A stretch of DNA of 6,467 nucleotides from Pseudobdellovibrionaceae bacterium (GTDB lineage: Bacteria; Bdellovibrionota; Bdellovibrionia; Bdellovibrionales; JAMPXM01), in assembly GCA_016791465.1 (NCBI GenBank), contig JAEUWE010000409.1:1-6467 (forward strand), written 5' to 3'. The position numbers were made by a program, and so were the translations under genes. The notes under the pieces were generated by a model. That model had not been told where the DNA came from and searched no databases. It was given only the letters and a program-made list of their open reading frames with translations. Below are positions 1-5,813 of this stretch, piece after piece. Position 1 is the first letter of the stretch. Each line of letters begins with the position of its first letter.

Positions 1-828
1 TTGCGAGTGAGCCGAGTCGGCGACGCCGCCGGCGTAGCTCGATATCTCCCCAAGTCCCGCGCCCTGCACTTCCCGCAATTCACTTTCCGACATCGGAATA
101 TCAAGCCGGCGATTGGCAACAACCGCCATCGGCATTCCAAACTCGGCCTTCACCGTCGACACAAACTCCTCGGTCTCTGAAACCGGCAGTTCCTCAAGAA
201 GCGTGACCACAACTAACGAGACCATCTGTCGATTGCACAAGAGCCGATGCATTTCGCCAGAGTGTTGCGCCATCGGTCCAATCTGAATAGCCTCCGCCAT
301 TCCCTTTGGTGCTCGGAACATTGCCAGGGCGTGGCCGGTCGCCGGCATGTCGACAACAATGCTGTCATACTGGATGGGCGGGCCAACCTTGCGCACACCG
401 GAGGTGATTTTTCCAAGAATCGCGATTTCATTGAGTCCCGGGGCCACGTTGACCAGAGCTCGCATCACCTTGTTTTCAAAGAAGATTTTGTAGATCCGCT
501 CGAGCTTCAAAAGATGCAGGACATACTCGCGGAGGCAACTCTCACCGCTCCAGAGCGCAAGATCAAACCCGAGCCCGGTGGGCCGTGGATGATGATCGAC
601 CTCTTTCAGGCTCAAAAAGTCCTTGAAGTAGGACCGCTCACCGGTTTCGACAAGGAGCGTCTTTCGGCCGGCCTTCGCTCCTCGCAGAGCTAGCGCAGCC
701 GCCACCAGCGACTTGCCCACCCCTCCCTTGCCAGAGACAAACACAAATGGCGCATCAAAGGCGGCTCCGGGGTGCGACACCGCCGATTCGGCAGGCGACT
801 TATCTGTCTGAATTCCGTTCGGTTTCAT
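1..828 (-). CDS. ArsA/Get3-family P-loop ATPase (partial, 3' end beyond window)
   Basis: The minus strand is open from an ATG at 828 to base 1, giving 276 codons with the C-terminus missing. Translating it shows the deviant Walker A motif GKGGVGKS (residues 33-40), a switch II motif DMPATGH (160-166), the stretch VTLLEELPVSET (about 208-219) typical of bacterial ArsA-like proteins, and VANRR (about 237-241) where this family places its adenine-contacting Asn. Members are dimeric cytoplasmic ATPases: ArsA drives arsenite export and Get3 delivers tail-anchored membrane proteins. The switch I motif DPAHS of classical ArsA/Get3 is absent; ETGERS (61-66) sits near that position, so arsenite transport should not be assumed. 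A short extension of about 25 residues precedes the ATPase core. The start is supported by AGGAG at 846-842, though its 13-nt spacing is long; a TTG directly before the ATG is an alternative. It is transcribed divergently from tig. A MinD/ParA ATPase is less likely given the DxPxTGH motif. Confidence 0.9.
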   Translation of the reverse strand, partial: MKPNGIQTDKSPAESAVSHPGAAFDAPFVFVSGKGGVGKSLVAAALALRGAKAGRKTLLVETGERSYFKDFLSLKEVDHHPRPTGLGFDLALWSGESCLREYVLHLLKLERIYKIFFENKVMRALVNVAPGLNEIAILGKITSGVRKVGPPIQYDSIVVDMPATGHALAMFRAPKGMAEAIQIGPMAQHSGEMHRLLCNRQMVSLVVVTLLEELPVSETEEFVSTVKAEFGMPMAVVANRRLDIPMSESELREVQGAGLGEISSYAGGVADSAHSQ

Positions 829-957
829 CAAACTCGCTTTGCTCCTCAGTGCGCTCGGAATTCCGCTAAAAACCCGGCCAAAATGGCGAATATCATAGAC
901 TTTTCCGTCCCCATCTCCTATCACTTCGCCCACTCGTTCAGAAAAGGAAAAGTGCTC
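829..957. promoter_or_regulatory. Divergent intergenic region between the ArsA-like gene and tig
   Basis: These 129 bp must hold the promoters of both divergent genes. A 10-bp perfect palindrome, CGGAATTCCG, lies at 856-865 and could be an operator. TATCAT at 891-896 resembles a -10 box for tig, and its complement-strand neighbour TATGAT (about 899-894) resembles one for the ArsA-like gene, but neither has a convincing -35 box at 16-18 bp. The tig reading frame stays open upstream to 772, across this region and into the opposite gene, but that extension has no match to trigger factor and is not taken as coding. The promoter positions are guesses; the role of the region as a divergent control region is inferred from gene orientation. 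Confidence 0.45.
944..948 (+). promoter_or_regulatory. Ribosome binding site deciding the tig start
   Basis: AAGGA lies 9 nt before the ATG at 958. It supports this start over the far-upstream ATG at 772, which overlaps the divergent gene and would add 62 residues not found in trigger factors. Confidence 0.7.
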
Positions 958-2286
958 ATGAAAGCCACACTGGAGAAGGTCTCAACTCTCGAGCGCAAGC
1001 TCAATATCCACGTACCTGCGACTGAGGTGCAAGCAGCGTTTCACAACGCCTACCAATCGATTCAAAAACATGTCGCCATTAAGGGCTTCCGCAAAGGCAA
1101 AGCGCCGCTGCAGACCGTAAAATCCATTTATGGCGACCGCGTAAAACAAGACGTTGTGAACGACCTTGTTCAAAAATTCTACTCCTCGGCTCTCCGCGAA
1201 CACGCACTCGATCCGATCAGCTTCCCGACCATCGAATTTGATGCACTCGACGAAGCTGCGGACTTTGCGTTTACCGCAGAGTTTGAAGTTCGTCCGGAAG
1301 TTCAGCTCAAACAGGTTGAAAAGCTCAACATTCGCCGCGAGAAGTACGAGCCCAAAGCGTCGTTCGTTGACGACACCATCCAGGACATTTTGAAGAGCCG
1401 CGCAACGCCAGTTCCCGTACTCGAGGACCGTCCCGCTCAAAAGGGCGATATCGCGATAATCGACTTCAAAGGCTTTTTGACCGACAAAGAGCTTGAGAAC
1501 GGCGCCGCTGAAGACCACGAACTCGAACTGGGATCGAATATGTTCATTCCAGGCTTTGAGGATGGCGTTATCGGAATGAAAGCCGGTGCGGCCAGCGAGA
1601 TCAAAATCTCTTTCCCAGCCGACTACCACGTCAAAGAACTGGCCGGTCAACCCGTGACCTTCAAGGTCACTTTGAAAAAGCTCATGAAAAAAGACCTGCC
1701 TGAACTGAATGACGAGTTCGCAAAGTCGTTGGGTAAATACGAGTCCGTGGCAGATCTCAAAAAGGCCATCTCTGATGATCACGAAAAGCGTGAACAGAAG
1801 CGCATCAAAGACGCACTGAAAGACCGCGTCGTTCGCGCTCTGGTTGAAAAAAACCCCGTCGACGTTCCAAAGGCGCTCCTCACTGAGCAGAAGAAGTCCC
1901 TCGTGAAGGACATGGAAACTCGAATGTCACAGCAGGGAATGCCCGCTGAGCAATTCGAAGAGTACAAAGAGAAGTGGGATAGCGATTTCAACGAGACCGC
2001 AAGTTTCATGATCCGCTCGAGCTTTCTTCTCGATAAAATCGCTTCAGACAACAACTTGAAAGCCACTGATGCAGACCTCGACGCCAAATTTGTCGAGTAC
2101 GCAGCGCAGACCGGCATCGAGCTGGCCCGCGTAAAAGAGTTCTACGGCGATGAAGATCGCAAGTCGCGCTTGCGCTATCAGTTGACTGAGGAGCGAGTTA
2201 TCGATTGGCTCTTGTCTAAGGCCGACGTGAAAGAAGTCTCTCGCGAAGAAATCGAGAAGCTCGACGCGGCTGAGACGAAGAACTAA
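958..2286 (+). CDS. tig: Trigger factor, ribosome-bound chaperone and peptidyl-prolyl isomerase
   Basis: This 442-residue protein is close to the 432 residues of E. coli trigger factor. It binds ribosomal protein uL23 at the tunnel exit and shields emerging chains in the cytoplasm. The N-terminal ribosome-binding domain carries the signature GFRKGKAP at residues 43-50, with the F-R-K triplet at 44-46 as in E. coli. The FKBP-like PPIase domain spans roughly 160-243, with KGDIAIIDFKG near its start, FIPGFE at 196-201 and the FPADYH / LAGQPVTFKVT pattern near its end. The helical C-terminal chaperone domain begins around DLPELNDEFAKSLG (246-259) and ends in a charged tail. The start at 958 puts the conserved N-terminus (MKATLEKVSTLERK) at residue 1 and has a good ribosome binding site. 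It is the first gene of a likely operon with the two genes downstream (37-nt gap). The usual partners clpP and clpX do not follow it. Confidence 0.97.
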   Translation: MKATLEKVSTLERKLNIHVPATEVQAAFHNAYQSIQKHVAIKGFRKGKAPLQTVKSIYGDRVKQDVVNDLVQKFYSSALREHALDPISFPTIEFDALDEAADFAFTAEFEVRPEVQLKQVEKLNIRREKYEPKASFVDDTIQDILKSRATPVPVLEDRPAQKGDIAIIDFKGFLTDKELENGAAEDHELELGSNMFIPGFEDGVIGMKAGAASEIKISFPADYHVKELAGQPVTFKVTLKKLMKKDLPELNDEFAKSLGKYESVADLKKAISDDHEKREQKRIKDALKDRVVRALVEKNPVDVPKALLTEQKKSLVKDMETRMSQQGMPAEQFEEYKEKWDSDFNETASFMIRSSFLLDKIASDNNLKATDADLDAKFVEYAAQTGIELARVKEFYGDEDRKSRLRYQLTEERVIDWLLSKADVKEVSREEIEKLDAAETKN

Positions 2287-2323
2287 GTCGCCGACACAGT
2301 CCGGGCGCAGAGCAGAGGCAGCA

Positions 2324-2977
2324 ATGATTTCGCAGATTTCATCGACATCTTTTGCCGCCAAACTTTTTGCGCCCGTCGCTCTTTCAATTGCGGTTTCCGC
2401 ATGTGCGCCACTTAAAAAGAACTCGACAGACAACGCGCAGGACGACAAGAACCGTCCTGTGACGACATTCACAACCTGCGAACAAGGTGGGCCGATGAAT
2501 GTTCTAAAGCCCGACGTGGTTTTTTCCGTCGCTCCCCGCAACGATCATTTTTGTGCTCTCATCCTCGCGATTATGCCGGAGTACCTGGGCTGGATTGAAG
2601 ATGGATCAAAGTCGTTCGAATACCGCAAAGTCCATCCATCGGACCCCATCAGCCATATCGTGTTTTTTAATAATGGCACGAATGAGCTCTACGGAATTGC
2701 TGAGGTCGTTACGACTTTGGTTGGCCCACCTCAGCTCCTCGCGGAGCAAACGGCTGCCCGTTCTGGAACAACTGTCGACGGCTTAATGGGCTATTTCGGA
2801 ACGCGCCCAGTGGGTTTTGCAACAGAGATTCGGAATTTTAAGAAGTTTGCTAAGCCCATCACGCTCGATGCCGCTCGAAATCTCGATCCCTCATTTAAGC
2901 GACCGTTTGGTTATGTGTTTCTCGATCGTCATCCGGTCCTCAACGCTGAAATCGAGAAGCTCAATCAGGAGCCATGA
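2324..2977 (+). CDS. ASCH (PUA-like) domain protein with a possible lipoprotein signal peptide
   Basis: From ATG 2324 the product is 217 residues. Residues about 78-130 fit the ASCH domain: a strand (ALILAIMPEYLGWIEDG) leads into the hallmark G-x-K-x-x-E-x-R motif as GSKSFEYR (G94, K96, E99, R101), then an IVFFNNG strand and a GIAEV strand. ASCH domains share the PUA-like beta-barrel and are usually RNA- or nucleotide-binding cytoplasmic proteins; some act as amidohydrolases on modified cytidine. Oddly, residues 1-27 look like a lipoprotein signal: K13, a hydrophobic run, then the lipobox VSAC with Cys27, followed by a polar linker. If real, the ASCH domain would be extracytoplasmic. The alternative start ATG 2495, with AAGG 7 nt upstream, gives a 160-residue cytoplasmic protein. 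The 2324 start has GAGG 5 nt upstream. The stop overlaps the gluQ start by ATGA. The ASCH call is fairly secure; the N-terminus is not. Confidence 0.75.
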   Translation: MISQISSTSFAAKLFAPVALSIAVSACAPLKKNSTDNAQDDKNRPVTTFTTCEQGGPMNVLKPDVVFSVAPRNDHFCALILAIMPEYLGWIEDGSKSFEYRKVHPSDPISHIVFFNNGTNELYGIAEVVTTLVGPPQLLAEQTAARSGTTVDGLMGYFGTRPVGFATEIRNFKKFAKPITLDAARNLDPSFKRPFGYVFLDRHPVLNAEIEKLNQEP

Positions 2978-3840
2978 AGGGCATTCGCTTTGCTCCGTCG
3001 CCGACGGGGCGCTTTCACGTCGGAAATCTTCGCACAGCGTGGATCGCTTCGCAGATCGGTCATCTCCTCGCGGAGCCCCTCACCATTCGTGTTGAAGACA
3101 TCGACTCCGCACGCTCAAGGATTGAATTCAAAGACCTGCAAATTGCTGATCTGAAGCGCATTGGCGTCGATGCCGATGAGCTCATCATCCAGTCCAATCG
3201 GCACTCAAGACATCTGGAACTATTCAATCGAGCCCGCAATGACGGATTGATCTATCCATGCGATTGCTCACGAAAAGACGTCCTTGAGGCGCTCGCGGGT
3301 CTTCGCTCTGCACCGCATGGCCGAGAGGCCGATTACTCTGGCCGCTGCCGTACGCGCAAACCAAGCGACATGCATCCGGTCGAAACACTGGCTTGGCGCT
3401 GGCGTTCCAAACTCAATGCCGATGGTCGATACGACGCGATTGTGGCGCGAACAAATCCGGACGGCAGTCAGTTCACACCCGGCTATCACTGGGCCTGCGC
3501 GATCGACGATGCCGACGGCAACTACCGACTTCTTGTTCGGGCATGGGACCTGGAGACTGCTGAGTTTACCCAGCGCCAAATCCGCGAATGGGTTCGACCG
3601 AATATCCAAACCGATATCTTCCACACTTCGCTCGTCGTCAACCTTGACGGGAGTCGACTCGAAAAACGAACCAAGGGCGTGACGCTCGACGAACTCACTG
3701 CGGCCGGAATTACGGAGCAGACACTCGTTTCGCTCTTTGAACGTTCGTTCCCGTTCGATGTTCGACAACTCAATGAACTCATGAAGAACAAAGGGGAGAT
3801 CGAACAAACGATCTCCCTCGACACTTTGCTCGAACGCTAG
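2974..3840 (+). CDS. gluQ: Glutamyl-Q tRNA(Asp) synthetase (GluQRS)
   Basis: This 288-residue protein is a truncated class I GluRS paralog that activates glutamate and transfers it to the queuosine base of tRNA-Asp. The ATP-binding signature is FAPSPTGRFHVGNLRTA (6-22), with the HIGH motif as HVGN (15-18). The GluQ-type zinc site is complete: C96-x-C98, then Y121 and C125. The amino-acid/adenylate region shows Y171, D178-D179 and RAWDL (189-193), where the family usually has RGxDL. The KMSKS loop is degenerate as RLEKR (228-232). The protein stops after the catalytic core: the C-terminal anticodon-binding domain of a full GluRS (about 470 residues) is absent, which together with the zinc site supports GluQ over GltX. 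The start is fixed by the motif; AGGAG at 2967-2971 leaves only 2 nt, so initiation probably relies on coupling with the upstream gene (ATGA overlap). The stop is shared with a converging gene. Confidence 0.9.
   Translation: MKGIRFAPSPTGRFHVGNLRTAWIASQIGHLLAEPLTIRVEDIDSARSRIEFKDLQIADLKRIGVDADELIIQSNRHSRHLELFNRARNDGLIYPCDCSRKDVLEALAGLRSAPHGREADYSGRCRTRKPSDMHPVETLAWRWRSKLNADGRYDAIVARTNPDGSQFTPGYHWACAIDDADGNYRLLVRAWDLETAEFTQRQIREWVRPNIQTDIFHTSLVVNLDGSRLEKRTKGVTLDELTAAGITEQTLVSLFERSFPFDVRQLNELMKNKGEIEQTISLDTLLER
3784..3817 (-). terminator. Intrinsic terminator for the minus-strand operon, inside the gluQ 3' end
   Basis: Bases 3794-3802 (gggagatcg) and 3809-3817 (cgatctccc) form a perfect 9-bp stem with a 6-nt loop. 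On the minus strand the stem is followed by CTTTGTTCTT, a moderately U-rich tail (3793-3784), and it begins 19 nt after the stop of the minus-strand gene ending at 3837. On the plus strand no T-run follows, so it reads best as a minus-strand terminator. It is embedded in the last codons of gluQ. Confidence 0.65.
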
Positions 3841-4805
3841 TCGCGCGCCAACCACTCGCGAAGCGGCATTCGTTTCGCGATAACCTGATTGTTCTCTCCG
3901 CCCCTTGGGTCCGGAATCAAGGAGTAAACTGGCATGCCCTTGAGCTGGCCCCACTTATTGTTCTCAATAAACCATTTCGCATCGTTCGACGTGACGCCAA
4001 ACTGCGTGATCGCCATCAAATTCGGCTTGCGCGCCTGTTTCCAGACCATCGCCTTTGCCACAGGAGTGCTCTCCAGCTCCAAGCGGTCCACCATCTGCTG
4101 AAGAATACGCGCGCCATCATAGTGCTTCAACCAAAGCGGATTGACGAAACTCGAGCACGCGCCCGCGCATGACTCCTGCGTCAGTGTATTCTTGTAGTAG
4201 TTAAAGTCTGGTTCGATCGTCTCGCCAATATCAGGTCCATTGCGCACTTTTTCTTTCGCGACGATCTCATCATTGCCGCGAGCCTCAATAAACTTATTGA
4301 TCTCTTTCATCTCGGCATCTGTAACAAAGAATGTCGCCTCGGTGTGTGGACTAACATAGCCCGCCGATTCTAGACTGACATACGATCCATCAGACTGAAT
4401 GTCCGAGTACCGATAAAGCCGATTGCCAATGCGCAGGGTTGCACTATGAAAGCCGCGACCAAAGGGAACACCCTCAACCGCAAATCCAATCGTATTTTTT
4501 CCTGCCGTTCGAAGCCAATCAACAACCTTTTCGCGCGGTACCGCCGACGCTATGAATTCACCTGAGGTGGGGTACGGGCCTGGATTTGAATTTTCTTTGA
4601 GTTTCCACTGGACGGCGTATGCTGAATCCGCAACGCCGGCACGCTCAAGGAGGGCGGCAAATGTTCGGCGTCCTTCGTGACCAATCCAGTCTTCGCGGAT
4701 GGATTGCTTCTGAAAAAGATCGCGGCATGCACCGCCGACAGCCGCCTGTCCGCTGGACGCCAACATCGCGATGCACGCTCCGTAGACGAACAAACTGCGC
4801 TTCAT
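3837..4805 (-). CDS. Exported ESCAGAC-motif protein of unknown function (paralog 1)
   Basis: This 322-residue protein is not one I recognise. The start ATG at 4805 is chosen over the upstream in-frame ATG at 4832 because it gives a clean signal peptide (K2-R3, a hydrophobic run, then a GQA cleavage site near residue 21) and has AGGGAG 7 nt upstream (4818-4813). The mature protein begins near CRDLF (C27). Blocks shared with the upstream paralog include an SGEF block, LRIGN (124-128), EMK...FI.AR...EIVAK, PDF, the motif ESCAGAC (211-217), NPLWLKHYD (222-230), DRLEL..TPVAK, GMP.Y..IPDP and PL..WL at the C-terminus. FHSATLRIGN (119-128) followed later by ESCAGACSSF resembles the His-then-Cys order of permuted papain-like (NlpC/P60-type) hydrolases, which is a weak inference. 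The protein is probably periplasmic. It overlaps the upstream gene by ATGA, so the pair is likely translationally coupled. Confidence 0.85.
   Translation of the reverse strand: MKRSLFVYGACIAMLASSGQAAVGGACRDLFQKQSIREDWIGHEGRRTFAALLERAGVADSAYAVQWKLKENSNPGPYPTSGEFIASAVPREKVVDWLRTAGKNTIGFAVEGVPFGRGFHSATLRIGNRLYRYSDIQSDGSYVSLESAGYVSPHTEATFFVTDAEMKEINKFIEARGNDEIVAKEKVRNGPDIGETIEPDFNYYKNTLTQESCAGACSSFVNPLWLKHYDGARILQQMVDRLELESTPVAKAMVWKQARKPNLMAITQFGVTSNDAKWFIENNKWGQLKGMPVYSLIPDPRGGENNQVIAKRMPLREWLARD
3856..3880 (+). other. Possible stem-loop downstream of the gluQ stop
   Basis: TCGCGAA (3856-3862) and TTCGCGA (3874-3880) form a 7-bp stem with an 11-nt loop, 15 nt after the gluQ stop. The following bases (TAACCTGATTGTTCTC) are only mildly T-rich. 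It could help end the plus-strand operon, but it lies in the coding sequence of the opposite gene and the stem is short. Confidence 0.25.
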
Positions 4806-5812
4806 TGCCCCACTCCCTGTTCGCCGAGCCAAGTCTTCAATGGCGTTCGCGTCGAACGAATTGTCGTTGTCAGGCCCGATTGCGGATCAGGGATGTATCC
4901 ATAGGCCGGCATTCCGCGCAGTTTGAACCAAGCGTTATTCACAATGAAGTTCGTCATGAGGTCCGGTTGAGCGTAGACAGTTTCGCCGATGTTCTCCCGA
5001 TCAATTCCAAAGAGCGTAATACCCATAGGACCCGGTCGGCGTACATGGCCCCAGATCGCCTGCTTTGCAACCGGCGTCGCTTTCAACTCAAGTCGATCAG
5101 CAATCCCACGCAGAACTTCGGGCGCGTCATAGTGACTCAACCACTGCGGATTAAACCAGCTCGTACAAGCACCCGCACACGACTCATTCACAAGTCCCAT
5201 TTTTTCGATGTCAAAATCTGGTTGAATCGGTTCACCCTTCGAGGCCCCACCGCGAATGTCGCGTTTCGCGACAATCTCAAACTTCTGGCGGGCGGTGATA
5301 AATTCTTCGACCGCTTTCATTTCTTCTGGCGTCACTGAAATCGTAAGTTCTGTGAACTCGCGTCGAGGTTGCGCCACGGAATAGAACAGCTCACTGCCTT
5401 CGCCGCTATATCTCGCATCGTGGATGCGGTTGTACTTGTAGTACTGATTTCCTATACGAAGGCCCGCCGTTCCTGGATTTGACTCGGGCAAACCGGTTAC
5501 GATCAAACCGATTGAACTCTCGCCGACGGCCTCCATCCACTCTCCGGCTTTACGCCACGGAACGCCACTGACGACAAACTCGCCAGATTCCGGAAATGGC
5601 CCTCTGGCTGACTCCTTAATGGCCGTCCAGTTAACGACATAGGCCGTTGAATCTACGCCCGCCTGCACCAGCTTTGACACATACTCAGTCTTCGACATCG
5701 GAGTCGCTTGTGGAATCGAAGAGAAGAGATCGCGACAATCGCGCTGAGCCCAGGCCGCACTGCCTAGCGAAAGGGTCGTAACAGCCGCTAGTGATAGAAG
5801 TACCTGTTTCAC
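4802..5812 (-). CDS. Exported ESCAGAC-motif protein of unknown function (paralog 2)
   Basis: This 336-residue protein starts at GTG 5812, where GAGGGAG lies 6 nt upstream and a textbook signal peptide begins: K2, a hydrophobic core, and AWA before the cleavage at residues 22/23. The longer in-frame ATG at 5974 would bury that signal peptide and overlap the preceding gene by about 160 nt, so it is rejected. The mature N-terminus QRDCRDLF matches the neighbour's CRDLF. The two proteins align along their whole length, including SGEFV, LRIGN (118-122), ESCAGAC (210-216), NPQWLSHYD (221-229), DRLEL.ATPVAK and GMPAYGYIPDP. Compared with the downstream copy it has an extra stretch of about 11 residues after ITLFG and lacks the His before LRIGN (Gly114 here, His120 there). 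It is probably periplasmic. A tandem duplication is the simplest origin, but an old one, since identity is limited to blocks. The function is unknown. Confidence 0.87.
   Translation of the reverse strand: MKQVLLSLAAVTTLSLGSAAWAQRDCRDLFSSIPQATPMSKTEYVSKLVQAGVDSTAYVVNWTAIKESARGPFPESGEFVVSGVPWRKAGEWMEAVGESSIGLIVTGLPESNPGTAGLRIGNQYYKYNRIHDARYSGEGSELFYSVAQPRREFTELTISVTPEEMKAVEEFITARQKFEIVAKRDIRGGASKGEPIQPDFDIEKMGLVNESCAGACTSWFNPQWLSHYDAPEVLRGIADRLELKATPVAKQAIWGHVRRPGPMGITLFGIDRENIGETVYAQPDLMTNFIVNNAWFKLRGMPAYGYIPDPQSGLTTTIRSTRTPLKTWLGEQGVGQ
4813..4818 (-). promoter_or_regulatory. Ribosome binding site for paralog 1
   Basis: AGGGAG lies 7 nt upstream of the ATG at 4805 and inside the end of the preceding gene. 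It fixes the downstream start with the signal peptide rather than the ATG at 4832. Confidence 0.7.
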
Positions 5813-5813
5813 C

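Noticed and set aside
772..957. 62-residue N-terminal extension of trigger factor
   Set aside because: It overlaps the divergent ATPase gene and lacks similarity to trigger factor; the ATG at 958 has a ribosome binding site and the conserved N-terminus.
982..1782. Long minus-strand open frame (266 codons) antisense to tig
   Set aside because: It lies wholly inside the well-supported tig gene, resembles no known protein and is explained by codon bias of the sense frame.
1846..1857. Slippery heptamer A-AAA-AAC in the tig frame
   Set aside because: It is in the right phase for -1 frameshifting, but the -1 frame ends after about ten codons and encodes nothing notable; the Lys-Asn codons explain it.
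2735..3075. 12-nt direct repeat ctcctcgcggag at 2735-2746 and 3064-3075
   Set aside because: Both copies encode Leu-Leu-Ala-Glu in real genes; there are only two copies and no array structure, so it is taken as coincidence.
3268..3954. Minus-strand open frame of 228 codons across gluQ
   Set aside because: It is a shadow of gluQ with its zinc and ATP-site motifs on the other strand, and it has no domain signature of its own.
4619..5338. Plus-strand open frame of 239 codons opposite the exported paralogs
   Set aside because: The minus strand carries two aligned paralogs with signal peptides; the plus frame is Arg/Ser-rich and shows no motif.
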